Below, piece by piece: positions 24,014-35,636 of a stretch of 64,000 nt of DNA. A program made the translations under genes and the position numbers. The notes below the pieces were generated by a model, which was given only the letters and a program-made list of their open reading frames with translations, was not told the DNA's origin and made no database searches. This stretch comes from Gaeumannomyces sp. JS-464 (lineage: Eukaryota; Ascomycota; Sordariomycetes; Magnaporthales; Magnaporthaceae), in the NCBI GenBank assembly GCA_002197995.1, contig NGZR01000001.1, positions 7,936,001 through 8,000,000 of the forward strand, in the 5' to 3' direction. Each line of letters starts with the position of its first letter. Position 1 is the stretch's first letter.

Positions 24014-26596
24014 GGGCCTTGTTGGCCTGCGACTTTTGTCGGTAAGTGCCGCATCGGCTTCTAATACTGGCCGAGATGGGTTACTGACAGCCGCCACATT
24101 TGATCATAGGCACCGCAAGCGGAGGTCGGTTGGAGTTCCTACCTCCCTAGCCAAGCTTGAAAATGCAGTCAATAAAGCCTAGTTGCTGACACATAGCGAA
24201 GATGTGACGGCGAACGACCCTGTTCGACATGCCGCGAGTCTGGCGCAGATTGTCGCTACAAGGACCTACCCGTTGAACGGTGAGTAAGAGGCATCAGACC
24301 ATGTGTGGCTTGGCCGTGGGGTGAGAGCACGCGGGCGTGCACATGTGCGGTGGGTTGCTTATTAACGCCCAACCCCTTGGCCTGCTGCCTGCCTGCAGTG
24401 TCGAGCTTCCCTCCACATCTGCCATAGGTTCCGACCTGGTGGCCGAGCGTCTTGGCCGTATCGAGGTGCTCCTCGAGGAGCACAGCCATCGACTGAACGA
24501 GCTGGCACAGGCGCATCAGGGTGGCGGCGTGCCTGCCCCTTTCCAGCCAAATTTGTTCTCGCTTCCGCCCTCATACTCGTACCCGCTTCCAGAGCAGTTG
24601 TCGCGACAGCAGCACCAGAACTTGCAAGGCGTCCTGCACCGCCATGAACTGGGCCGGGCGCCGCTCGCGGACCCGCACCTGGAGAATGCCCAGTTCCTGA
24701 TCCCGACGGATCATTTCACCTCGGCCAGCTCGCTCTTCGCGCTGCCCCGCGTGCGGAACATGGTGGGCGACTACCCCAAGAACTACTTTCACGACATCGA
24801 GGACACCCTGCCACTCCCGCAACCGCTTGACATCCTTCAAGCGTCCGACATACAGTGGCCGTCGCTCGAGCGTCTCGGACCGCAGGGTCTCGACGCGTTG
24901 GCGACAGCCTACTTTGCGCGTGCGCACCCCAACTACCCGCTCTTCGCTGAGCAGGACTTCGCAGGGTGGCGCTCTCACGTCTTTGAGCACGGCCTCACCG
25001 AGACGCCCGAGACGGCGATATGTCTCACCGTATGGGCCCTCGGCGCCGTCGTGCCGGTGATCAGCCCGTCCCGCTGCCGCCTGACATCCAGGCCGAGAAG
25101 GACCAACTCGGGCTGACCTTTCTTCCAGCCCGCCCTCCGCATTGTACTGCGCTGGTCTCTCTGGGGTTTTAAAGCCCAATATGACAATTTGCCAGGCTCT
25201 GCTCCTAGCACCTCTTACTTTGCTCATCTCGGCCGGCCCCTGCACAGCTGGAAGATGGTTTATTTTGCGTCCCTCAAGTTTATGTTTCTGTTCGACAAGT
25301 AAGTTTTGACTCCGCTCGCTTCTTTCTCCCTGTTTTTGGATGGTTTTGTTTACCTTTGATCCATGTGTTTGCCGTTTCTCTTTTGTCGTCGTTGATTCCC
25401 TTTACTACAACCAACCCCTTTTCAGTCTTGAAGTAGCTGTTGCGCAGATTTGACTCACAACTTTCTAGACAAAGACGATCTGAGGGGTACCTTGTTGCGC
25501 AAGATAACAACCACCTTCGTGTTTTCTGGTCATGTTTTATGATAGAATGGTGAGCCTCTAATCTCAAGCATTGACGTATTCCACGAATTTGTCTGTTGGA
25601 CTAAATATTCGATCGGTTTGGGACAGTGACCGAGCAGCTGAACTCGACGTTCCTCGAAGTGGCATAGAGCCCATGGCGGATCGAATGCAGTTGGCCCAAA
25701 GTCTGACTCCTGGGGAGCACGAGGAGATGATCTACTTTGTCGCGGAAACTGCTATCAGGAGGTTGCTCAACCGCGTGCATAGCTCACTGTACTCATCTGA
25801 GAACTCGGATCTCGTCTCGTTTGCCGATATAGGGCCCAGGCCTGGAAGTATCAGCTTAGGGAAGCTCATCAACGTCAGCGCAGAGCTCAACCGACAGCTC
25901 GAGGAGTGGTACATGTCTATTCCCGAGAGCCTGCGGCCGCCCCTAGGGACGGACCCTATCGCCAACGATCGTGGGAAGGTGCTCCGCCTCCGTTTCTACG
26001 CCGCCCGCCACATCATACATCGACCCTTTGTGCTTTACGCGGCCTTGAAGCAGCAGCAGGCTGTGAGCAGGGCGACCTCGGTCGGCTCCAGCCCTGTCTC
26101 GCCACATCTCTCGACCGGAACCGTCAACTCTGCAGCCGCTGCGGCCCACGCCGCGGCGACCGGAACCGTCAACTCTGCAGCCGCTGCGGCCCACGCCGCG
26201 GCGACCGCCGCCGCTTCAACCGCAGCAGCCTCTGGGGCAGCCTCGGCCGCCGCCGCAGCAGCGGCAGCAGCAGCGCAACAGCCAGTCGACATACCGCAGA
26301 TCGCACTGGACAGGTGCGAGGTGTGCATAGCGACGTGCCAGACTTACCTCCGCAACTCGGCCGAGATGCTGGACAAGCGGTCGCCCTACCTGTGGACCTT
26401 CTCGCAGACGTCAATGGCCTCGCTCCTCGTGCTGGTCGCGTGCGACAACATTCCGCAGCTGCGCCACCTCACCACGGACCTGAAGGAGCTCAAAGAGCTG
26501 CTTGTGTCCAAGCTCAGGATGTGGGCGACCCCAGGCTCGAGTTTTGAGGCCGAGGTTCGGATCCTAGAGAGAATCACAACGAGAGAAAGGGCGTAG
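24014..26596 (+). CDS. Zn(II)2Cys6 fungal-specific transcription factor 2 (5' end unresolved, several frame breaks)
   Basis: The zinc cluster is spread over small exons. ACDFC ends the exon 24014-24041. HRKR is in a 15-nt exon (24110-24124). CDGERPCSTC and SGADC are in 24197-24279. Next come a short coiled coil (LVAERLGRIEVLLEEHS) and a middle homology domain in 24399-25298, a small exon ending at 25549 and a last exon 25627-26596. Splice phases fit at 24279/24399 and 25549/25627. The 15-nt exon is one base out of phase, and single-base corrections are needed near 25058, 25120 and 25445. A poly-Ala/Ser stretch interrupts the C-terminal part. The first exon and start are not identified; a good branch point and acceptor (GCTGAC, then TAG at 24013) show that one exists upstream. 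It should be a nuclear regulator; targets unknown. Confidence 0.75.
26114..26203 (+). repeat. 45-bp perfect tandem duplication inside regulator 2
   Basis: Two identical 45-bp units (26114-26158 and 26159-26203) each encode 15 residues ending in an Ala-rich run with one His. More Ala/Ser codons follow. The perfect identity, including synonymous positions, suggests a recent duplication by slippage or unequal exchange. Confidence 0.92.
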
Positions 26597-27350
26597 TCTG
26601 GACCTCGATATGGGCGTCTTGCCCAGATTGGACGGCATCTATTTTTCTTTCATCTTTGGTAGCATGCCGCAGAGGTTACAACCACGGCTTGTCCCTTGAC
26701 GCAGCTGGAGGGTCACTAGCCGCTCATGTTAGGCTGGTTGAATAGGTACTGGGTACACACGGGGGAAACGGGTCTCGTCCCGCTATGGGTGAAATGTCAA
26801 AAGTAATGATAATACCTAGGCCAGTGAAAATACAAATGAATATTGCCGTGATTCCACCACTTGGATGGGGATTCGCTCTTGGGTCGATTGACGAGGGTGC
26901 TCAGTAAGCACACACACTATCACTATCCTCCTCTCCCGAGATGTGCCCACCCCTCAGGGGTGCCTATTTATGAGCAGCAAGGAAAGCACAGTTGGACTTG
27001 ATGAGAGGCACTTCGTATTTAGGTTCTCTTCCCCAACCTTGACAATCTGCTCGGATTTGCTCATCGCCAGATGTATGTTTTCTAGCTGGCCTCTCTTCAT
27101 TCTCGAACCAATGTGATGGGAATCATGGAAATCTGTGCCGGTGGTGGATACCCCCCGAACCAGCCGGCTTGTGAAATCGACCTAAATCTATCATGACGTA
27201 ACAACTTGTATACCTATCTGACTCATATCGAGAGAAAAAAAAAAAAAAAAACATCTTCTTCATACCTACATATAAAACCATAAATCCCAATACACTTTCC
27301 CCGCTCGTAACTCCCAGAATGCAACGATCTCCCCACCGGCCCATCCACTC
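26597..27350. other. Convergent 3' intergenic region
   Basis: Holds the 3' flanks of Zn2Cys6 regulator 2 (plus) and the polyQ protein gene (minus). A 17-nt A run lies at 27235-27251. No coding region is seen. Confidence 0.5.
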
Positions 27351-28682
27351 TCAGGGAGACTCGGCGGTACTGCCTTTATGGCTATGGCCCCTACCAAACA
27401 GTCTCCTGAATCCACCAGACTTGGGGGTTTTGGGCGGCCTCGGGGACCCGTCCATTGACACTTTCGGCGCCGAGCCGTGCACGGGGTAGGGTTGCTGCTG
27501 CTCCGGGGGCAGCGGCTCCAGAGGCGGTGGGGGCGGCAGGCCCTTGTTGCTGTTTCCCCTCGATCGGCTGGTGAGTCTCGAGGGCGGCGTGGCGGTGGCT
27601 GACGGCGGCGGATCCTCCCCGTCCGAGTCGATGTCGAGGCCGCCAAACTGCTGCCGCAGCCTCTGCCTCTCGCGTTCGCGGTGATGCTCGTCGACGCTGC
27701 GGCTAGCGCCGTCGCCGTTGAACCGCGGCTGCGGGCGCTGGCGTGGTGTTGCGTCATTTTGCAATTGTCGGGGCTGCTGCTGCTGCTGCTGCTGCTGTTG
27801 TTGTTGTTGTTGTGCCTGCAGTAATTGTTTTTGCCGAGCCTGTTGTTCCTGTCTCCGGGCTTCGAGGGCTCGGTTGTATGCTGCCTCTAGTTCGCCCTCG
27901 TCTTCTTCCTCCTCCTCACCACCATAACCACCAACGCTCTCGCACCTGCCACAACCTCGGCCATTCTCCCCATACTCCCAGGGGCGCTCCTCGTCGCCGT
28001 TGGCGACGACGTACCACTTGATGTCCTCGCCGCGCTGCAGCTGGTCGCGCAGCTTCTCCAGCCAGCCGGCCTTGCGCTGCTCCTTGGCGGGGCGTTTCCG
28101 GCCCGTCTCGTCCGAGCGCGGCCCGACCATTGCGGGTGGTAGGGGCGGCTCTACTCCTGCTGCTGCTGCCGCTGCCGAGCTTTTGCTACTACTGCCCCCA
28201 TTGCTGGCACGCAGCCGCTCCTCGTAACGCGTCATCTCGTCCACGATGGAGACGGACAGGTCGATGCGCACGACGTAGTCGGCCACGTAGGCGTAGGGCC
28301 GCGACACTTCGTCCAGACAGGTCGGGTCGTACTCCTCCAGCAGGCGCACGGCGGACCAGCCCTCCTGACCCATGACATCATCGGTGGTGACGGTGGGTGT
28401 CGTTGTGGTGGTGCTGCTGCTGGCAGCCGTGGTAAAAGCCGTCGACAGCGACGACGACTGCTGGTGGCGCTGCTTGGGCGTCGTCGGCCTGTGGCTGTTA
28501 TTATTGTTGGTGTCGAGGCGGGGGAGGAAGTCGAATATGTTGTAGAAGGAGCTCAGCAGGGCGGTGGCGGACCGGCGGCTTATGATCCACTCGGGGGCGG
28601 CGTCGTCGAGGTCCTGCACCACCACAAAGACCCGGATCGACTGCCGGTGCCACCGAAACCCGTGGCACAGGTAGGCCGGCAT
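27351..28682 (-). CDS. Uncharacterised fungal protein with polyglutamine tract
   Basis: A single uninterrupted frame of 443 residues from the ATG at 28682 (MPAYLCHGFRWHRQ). The frame is open further upstream to 29183, but that part is low-complexity and includes the complement of a poly-T run, so I treat it as leader. The first 55 or so residues and the segment around residues 110-150 (GWSAVRLLEEYDPTCLDEVSRP, tested here only by composition) look like an ordered, conserved domain. After that come Ser/Ala linkers, a KWYVVANGDEERPWEYGE motif, a Glu-rich run, about 14 consecutive Gln near residues 290-304, and a Pro-rich, basic C-terminus. I know of no assigned function; neighbouring genes give no clue. 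No signal peptide or membrane segment is seen. Confidence 0.75.
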   Translation of the reverse strand: MPAYLCHGFRWHRQSIRVFVVVQDLDDAAPEWIISRRSATALLSSFYNIFDFLPRLDTNNNNSHRPTTPKQRHQQSSSLSTAFTTAASSSTTTTTPTVTTDDVMGQEGWSAVRLLEEYDPTCLDEVSRPYAYVADYVVRIDLSVSIVDEMTRYEERLRASNGGSSSKSSAAAAAAGVEPPLPPAMVGPRSDETGRKRPAKEQRKAGWLEKLRDQLQRGEDIKWYVVANGDEERPWEYGENGRGCGRCESVGGYGGEEEEEDEGELEAAYNRALEARRQEQQARQKQLLQAQQQQQQQQQQQQQPRQLQNDATPRQRPQPRFNGDGASRSVDEHHRERERQRLRQQFGGLDIDSDGEDPPPSATATPPSRLTSRSRGNSNKGLPPPPPLEPLPPEQQQPYPVHGSAPKVSMDGSPRPPKTPKSGGFRRLFGRGHSHKGSTAESP

Positions 28683-30040
28683 CCCCGGATGGTTTGCTCT
28701 CTGTTCCTTCCGGGTTCCCTTGGACAGTTGACGATGTGCCACCAGGGAGGGCAAAAGGCTGAGGAACGTAAAGACGAGAAGGGTGAAAGGAAAGAAGCTG
28801 TCCAAGCTGGCGATCGAGTAGCAAACCCAAGCTGGCTTTCCTCTCCTTTTTTTTCCCTCCCTTTTTTTTTTTTTTTGGTTCGTCAACAATCTAAGTGGTA
28901 GGAAAGATCTCTCCTCGCTTCTCTCCGGCCTCGTCTCCCCCCTGGAGACGTCGTGCTCCCTGGCACCCAGCTGGGCTGCGCGGGCGCGCAGTGATCTACA
29001 AGGTACGGAACGGGCGTGATGGCAGCAAAAGCGCCGAAGCTTGAGGCCAAAAATGGACCGAGGTATCAATTGCAACGCCTGTGGGGAGGCAGTGACCTGA
29101 GCCAAAATCAATGGCACCCTCGTCGGAAGTTTGGTCGGGCGTGTGCTGGGGGAAAAGGGGGTGGAACAGATGGAAGGAGTCAATCTGTATGCAGTGGTGG
29201 TCCAAGCAGTGGTGGTCCAAGTCTGCGGCCTGCGGATGGTGCGTCTGATTCAGCCGGGAACTTTTGATTGAGATAGGGTGGTGTCCGGATGGGATGACGG
29301 ATCTGGGCGTGCTTTTCAAGAGTTGGCCTCTTCCCGTGATTGCGATTGATCTGGTCACGGCGGTAGGTAGTGCCCGCGCTTTGACTGGTTGTCTTGGCTG
29401 GGCTGGACTCAATGCTGGAAGCCAATTGAGCTCCTCCCGTGCACGGGCGTGCCTGCTGGCGGGGTAGCTCAGTGCCAGAACGGAAGCCAGCTCGCAGGGA
29501 AGCCCTAGTCAAGGTCTGTGCAGGGGAGCGTGCTCGGTTGGTACTTCCTACAGCGCACTCGACAAGATCTCACTCCCCAATGCGGATGGGGTCAATTGAA
29601 GATATAACAAAATTGATGGCTAGATCGATGCTAGGTGCAATAGATGACCCGATCGTGCTGACCCAAGTCGCTGACTGAGCTTGCGCCGCATGATGTGAGC
29701 ATTCGAGGACCCTCACCAGGAACTGTTCCCCCATCCCCACGGCCCCGAAGAGCATTGACCAGAACCATCACAAAATGGCTTCGTTCACCAATCATCCCGC
29801 CTTTTTTTTGTTTCGGCAACGGTTCCTGGAACATCGAGCCTGGAACGTTCAAAGTGCTCGCCGCGTTATGTCCGAGCACTCACTGTGCCAAGAATGATCC
29901 AGGCCGCGGACGCTTGAGCCCAGCTTCATGCTGTTAGTTTCAAGCTCGCTGGGAGCGGATCGGAGGTCTCTTGGTATCTCGTTCATTTATGGAAACCATA
30001 TAACACCGGCCCAGAAACCAGCCCAAATACATGAAAGCAA
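28683..30040. other. Intergenic: polyQ gene upstream region and 3' flank of homeodomain gene
   Basis: Contains a pyrimidine-rich tract with poly-T (about 28847-28876) just upstream of the polyQ gene start. A perfect 15-bp direct duplication lies at 29191-29220. Nothing coding is recognised. Confidence 0.45.
29191..29220. repeat. 15-bp perfect tandem duplication
   Basis: GCAGTGGTGGTCCAA occurs twice head to tail in a non-coding region. Confidence 0.85.
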
Positions 30041-33000
30041 TTAGAATAAAACCTGGCTTGGGCTCCCCATCAAAGTCGCGCCCCCCTCGTCAAAATCTAC
30101 ATCCTGAAGCATGTCGTCCAGCTGGGAGCTGGTGAACTTGGTCAAATCCAAATCCATGCCGGTTGGCAACAATGTGGCCCCGAGACCATGGTCGTCGCTG
30201 ATGCCATCAGCCACCGCAGCAGGAGAGGTGCGGCTCGCATCCCCCCTGATCATGGCCTTGAATTTCTCCAGCAGCACCGCGTCATCTGCCGCCGTCATAT
30301 CTGTCTCCAGGATCTCGCGCGCCCTGGCCCTGAGCGCCTCGTCCGAGGGCAGGTCGCCCGTTGCGGACGCCCGCATGCTTGCCCGCGCAAACTCGGTGAG
30401 TCCGCTCTCGAGCTCGCGCGAGCAAAAGACGGCCGCTGGCGGCGGGTACCGTGTCGCCGCGGCACGCAGGAACTTGTCCACCGTGCGCTGCTCCGTCTCG
30501 AATGGCTTGGCTCCCTCGCACATGGTTACCTGCACCTTCCCGCCGTCGCCGCCGCATCCAGTGTCGTCTGCACTCGTCGACGCTAATGACATGATTGAGC
30601 GGCCTGCCCGGGGGTAGGCGTAGGGTGGCGCGAATCCTGTACCGCCTTGCTGGATGGACCAGGAATCAGTGCTGCCCAGACCGGGGCCAGGCTCGCCTGG
30701 GAGTAGGCCATTGTCGCGCTTGAAGCGCAGCAACCACTCGGCGTTGTCTGCCGCCGTGTTGTTCCATGGATCATCGCTACAAAGGAGAAAGAGACGTATG
30801 TCAGCAAACCGGTTCTCTGAATCGTTCGACTTTCTTATTCTTCAAGACTTACTCGTCGTAGAGAATCCATCGTGCTTGATGCTGAAGCTCTTGGTCCGTA
30901 GGTACGTGGCGGTTAGGGTTGTTTGGTGACATCAAGCCCGCGACCCATCGACTAAGTTCCTTTTCCAGCCTGCGGTAGCAGTTCATGTCGTTCAGGAAGA
31001 GCTTGTTGGGGTTGCTGCCCCGACCAGCAGAACCAGCCTTGGAAATACCCGGTAGGCCACCTACAACGGCATTAGGGGTAGTCACATAACCAAATCCGGG
31101 CTGCTGCGTTCTCCCGGCGGAAGAAGGGGATGGGCTAGCGGTAAGGATCTCAGACATGGCGCAAGTGGCCGCCGGGTTGGCAGCCGCCTCAGCCAAGGCG
31201 AGCCGTTTCTTGAAGCCGGAAAGCCACTCCGGGCTATCCGCCGCTGTCTGATTCCAGCCGTCGTTGTTTCCATATATAATGAAGCGAGCTTTTTGCTGAA
31301 GGACCGCATCATCCAACTGGATGCCGAGCGCTCTCTGCTCCCGCACGTAATCGGCCAGCTCTGTCTCCAACCTGCTGTAGTTGTGGATTGTGGAGTCGAG
31401 GCTGTTGCCGTCCAGGGGTCGCCGGTCTTCGTCTGCCATGTCCTCGGACCTTGCTATGTGCGCTCGCTGCCGGAAGGGGGCAAGCCAGGCCTTGGATCCC
31501 TTTATAAGCCTGATCAGGAGGTTGGCAACCATCTCGGATGGGATGCTCGTCGATTCCTCCATACGGGCCAGGATCGTGCAAGCCTCAGCCTGGAGCTCGC
31601 TGTCGGTAGCGCACAACCCGAGCATCATCCTCGAGTTCACGTAGTCGCGCAGCTGCCTCTCTAACGGGCAGTCGTCAAATATGTTGTCCTTGCCGTTCAC
31701 CGTTAGGCGAGCCATTCGGCTATCGGCCGGCCCTCTGATCGGCCCCATCTGGGCCTGGACCCTCAGGTCGGGGTTGCACATAATCAGGTCGCTCAGCCAC
31801 GAGGGGACTGACGACAGGTCCTTCTGTGAGAGTGCCTCTGCCCCGAATATTATGCGGCAAGCTTCAAGCTGCAGGCCTTCGTCGGTTGGAGCCTCCGTCA
31901 GGCCTTGGGCCCAGTACATCAGCTCGTACTTTATCAGATCGTACGCGTTCACCGGCGTCTCAGGAGAGCCCAGCGACACCGCGAACGGCAGTGGAGAGAG
32001 CCTCTCCTCGTGAATCAGGTACGGCGGGATGGCACTCTGGACCATGTCGAGCACGGGGCGCTCGAAACCCAGTCTCCCTTCCAGTCCGCCATGGTGTTAC
32101 CCGTCTTGAAGTGCTCGGCCAGATGCTCGACCCTAATGCTCCACGAATCCATTACGATGCCGCAGAAACCGCATCGCGACCTGATCTCCGCCGTGGTCTC
32201 CTCCCACGATGCCATAGACCAAGGTATGAATTTGGCATTGTGGACCAGCTTCAGATGCTGTCGCAAGTGGTCTTTGCGATAAAATGTCCGCTCGTCCTTG
32301 CTCTTCTCCTGGCACGGCGCAAAGTTGTGCGTGTCCAGGTGCGCCTCATCCGGGTTGGCCTCGCCACAGAAAACGCACTGGATCTGGTTCGCCTCCTGGT
32401 TGAATGCTTTGGCCCCCTTTGGACAGCAGACCCAGCGCTCGAGCGAGAGATGGAGTGACTTCTCGTGCCGACCCCAGTCGTGCTTGGTCCTGAACGTTTC
32501 GGTACAGAAAGTACACTGATAGGTCTTGAGAGGCTGAGATAGAGGGATGCGGGTGGAACCGGTAGGGCAGTTGGCCGCCGGCCGCCGCCTCCTGCGGCGC
32601 CTGCCACGTGGTAGCGATCCGAGTGAGCCGAGTGAGTTGCGCGAGCCAAAGGAGAAGGCCGAAGCAAACGACCCGCCGCTGCTGTGCGACGTGCCCAGGC
32701 TGCTGGCTGATGAGCCGTGGCCCAGTGACCTCCCAGAGCCGTCGTCCGTGTACGGCATGCTGTAGGGACTGGTGAATCCCGACGACATGCCAGAAGAGGC
32801 TGAGACAGCCCTGGCAATAGCTGTGACGGAGGCGGGCTCGTTCTCTGGCGGAGAGTTCTCCCATCGCTGCATCGGATTCATGTCCTCGTATGTCCTCGCT
32901 GTAGGCCCGCGAATGTCTAGAGGCGACGGTGTGCCTCGCCTACGCGGTATGTCTATGCTGCCAACAATGGAGTGGTTTCGAACGTTGGGCGATGTAGAGC

Positions 33001-33856
33001 GGGGTTGGGTGTACTTGCTCCGGCGCCGGTAGTTGGCGAGCCAGTTGCTGATCTGCAACTTGCTCAGCCCGGTAAGACGCTGCAGAGACTCCTTTTCGTC
33101 GTCGCTCGGGTAAGGATGTCGGCTGTGGGTCGAATACCAGTTCTTCAAGATGCGCACAGCCTCTTTGGAGAGGCGTGCTCCAACTTTGCCCGGCCCGGGC
33201 GTAGGGGGTTGGGATGGTGATGTGGAGGTGCCGGGATTCGAGACGGCTGGCAACGCCTCGGAGAGTGAGGGCAATGATGTTGGCGGTGGCATCCCCATAT
33301 CTGGGACAGACGACGACATGTTGGACATGGGCTGAAGGATGGCGTTAGGATGGTCTCCGGCAACCGGCCAGGGGTTCAGGGGAAAGTTCTCGTTAGGAGG
33401 CCAGGCGCCTTGGCCCATATCGAAGGCCTGGCTGCAGCCAACGCGGAGGGCAACGCAACTGGTACAATAGCCCTTGTATTTACCCTCGTGGATGGTTTTG
33501 CACGAATACCCACGCAAGCGGCACTGAAAGCATGGAGACTCGGCATGACCTGGCCCTTCTTGGGCCATCGTTTGGGGCTCAATGGAAGCGAGGAGGTCGT
33601 CGGCCGGCAGAGCGTTGGCCGAGTTGGCCGAGTTGGCGAAATGCTCCAGGGCCCAAAAGGAGAAGTCGTCTCCGTTAACGTTGGAAAACAGCAGGTCGAT
33701 GTTGGGGTCGCTGTCTAGGTGCGGCTGGGGCTGGGGCATGTCGAGGTCGAGGCCGAGGCCGAGGCCGCCGGCACCCGCCGGCGACTCGGCCTTGTCCCAG
33801 TTGATGAACTCGTCCATTGCAAGATCTGAGGCAGTCTCCTCAGGCACAACCGGCAT
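30041..33856 (-). CDS. TALE homeodomain / C2H2 zinc-finger regulator with five C-terminal repeats
   Basis: Two exons (33856-30853 and 30776-30041; 76-nt intron, GTAAGT donor) give about 1246 residues once one missing G near 32068-32070 is allowed for. In order the protein has: a Cys cluster at 109-141 (C-x2-C-x6-C-x11-C-x2-C-x6-C); a TALE homeodomain at about 228-282, recognised by the HPYPSDDEK three-residue-insertion loop and ISNWLANYRRR helix 3; a Ser-rich linker with a run of eight Arg; C2H2 fingers at about 448-469, 494-540 and 562-582; and then a roughly 650-residue tail with five divergent copies of a helical module. That module contains an LQ-x2-A-(R/C)-x-I core, and in the better copies is followed by WN-x-TAAD and EWL-x2-F. 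It is expected to be a nuclear DNA-binding regulator. The C2H2 plus homeodomain combination is known in filamentous ascomycetes; its targets are unknown here. Confidence 0.88.
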
Positions 33857-35636
33857 AGGGCGTGCGTGGATGAGACGGGATCAAGACACGCCCAGTGTGG
33901 CTTGGGGTAATTTGTCAGGGCAGAGTGCAAGAAACAAATTGATAAGAAGAAGCGCGCCCTTGGATGTCAAAAATTGCGTGACAAGAGAAGTCCGAGAGGC
34001 TTGGTTCGTCAACTGCCAAGGCACGCGGCCAATGGGAGACGATTCCAGCTCGGGGTGAGTAGTATGGAGGTGGTGGCCGATGACAGAAGACGCCCTTTGA
34101 GACGTTCGTATAGAAGGAGCAGGTCAAGTATAAAGACAGGCAATGCACGTCGCCCCTTGCCCACGGCCAGCGCTCCAGGGCAGGCGCTAGCTTGTGCAAG
34201 CAAAAGCAATTCAAAGCCTGAGGATACGGAGAAGTTGAAGATGAGGGAAAAGAATTCCTCAGGATTGGAATATAAAAGGGAAAAGGGAGGGAACAAAAAG
34301 GAAAACACATGAAAGCCCCAGGCCAGCTTACAGCGAAGTGAGGCCGTCTCTCTGTCGGCTCCGAAAAAGGAGTCACGACTTGTGGTGGGGAGAGACTCAA
34401 TGACAGGGGTGGTATGCACGCCCTTCGACTTGACATGGACCCACACTTGCTGCGCAGCGGGCCCGACTGATTGGCACCAAAATATTAGCCCACACGCGAC
34501 GCAGTGTGGCATCCAGTGAGGGCGGAAAGCTGGGGACGCTCGTGCAAAGGGGCGGCCAAGCGAAAAGGCGGGGACGCAGGCATCCACTGCGCATGCTATC
34601 GTCTGCGCCATCCCCAGCCGCCTGCTTCCAGCGAGGCCAGCAGTTTAAAGATTTACGTGTCTACATTACCAGGCTGCCAGGCTAGAAGCCTGCAGAATAA
34701 CGGGCAGAATTTGGGGTGGTTCATGCTGAAGGACGTGATATGAAGACGTTGGCGTCACCACCACCACCCCTCGGCGCCTCCGACGCGACTTCCGAACTGC
34801 ATTCCTCCTCCTACCACCTCCCAGGTAGGCTCCCGCCCATCACCATTGACGGACATGGAGCAGCCCGGCCTCTCTTCAGGATGTTTTTGCTTGTTCTGGA
34901 AAACACTCAGATGACCCAACTGGCGGGGGCGGCTTATAAATCGGCCGTCTGATGCTTGCACCCTTTGTGCAGTGTAGTGCCGTCTTGGCCCGGTTCAACG
35001 GGGCCAGCCTGGCCAAGACTCGCATCGCATTCGATCTGGACTCCCATGAGCTTGACCGCCTAGGCCTCTTAGTCTCTGCGTCTATACCACCTACTCACTT
35101 GCCCTCCCTCCACATTTGCGAACAAATACACCTCCAGCCCCGAGGCCGGCCGTTATCGAGCTAAACAAAAGAGTCAACCAGCCTTCGGGAATAGCACGGC
35201 AAGGCGGCGGGATCGCGGAATTCAACCAATGGCCCTCACGCGCCGGTTCATGACGGTTGCCACCGGCGCCTCAGCTCCCTCCGTCGGTTCTCGGCTCTCC
35301 GGTCATCGGACCTTGTTGGCCGGTGATGATATCCCAGTCCGCAATACGCGCCCCAGAGCCGCGTGAAGCCGTGACAAGCCAGTTCTGCTCATCCATCATT
35401 TCAATATGATCCAAAATCATTATGTAACTGCCGGCTATCAACAAGCAAGAAGAGTGAAAAGTAGGGACATGGAAGCATTAATTAAACCCGCCAACACATT
35501 CAATCGATTGACCTGGGCAATTCAGCGACGCTTCGCCCGTTTCCCTAAGCCCAACTTTTATGCGGCGCTTGGCCAATATTGTTCGAGTCAAAACACAAGC
35601 CCCAGAAAAATACGCCCAGACCATTGAACCATTTCA
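33857..35636. other. Intergenic: homeodomain gene upstream region and 3' flank of membrane protein gene
   Basis: About 1.8 kb without a supported gene. It includes the promoter of the homeodomain regulator. No repeat or RNA gene recognised. Confidence 0.45.

Noticed and set aside
24014..26596. Regulator 2 as a pseudogene
   Set aside because: Its indels are of the same homopolymer type as those in essential genes, and splice sites and domains are otherwise preserved.
27351..29183. Longer 610-residue form of the polyQ protein
   Set aside because: The extra 167 residues are low-complexity, include a Lys run from a poly-T tract and precede a much better start at 28682.
29459..29535. tRNA-like D-arm sequence GGGGTAGCTCAGTG
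   Set aside because: No matching acceptor stem, anticodon arm or GGTTCRA T-loop follows within the needed distance.
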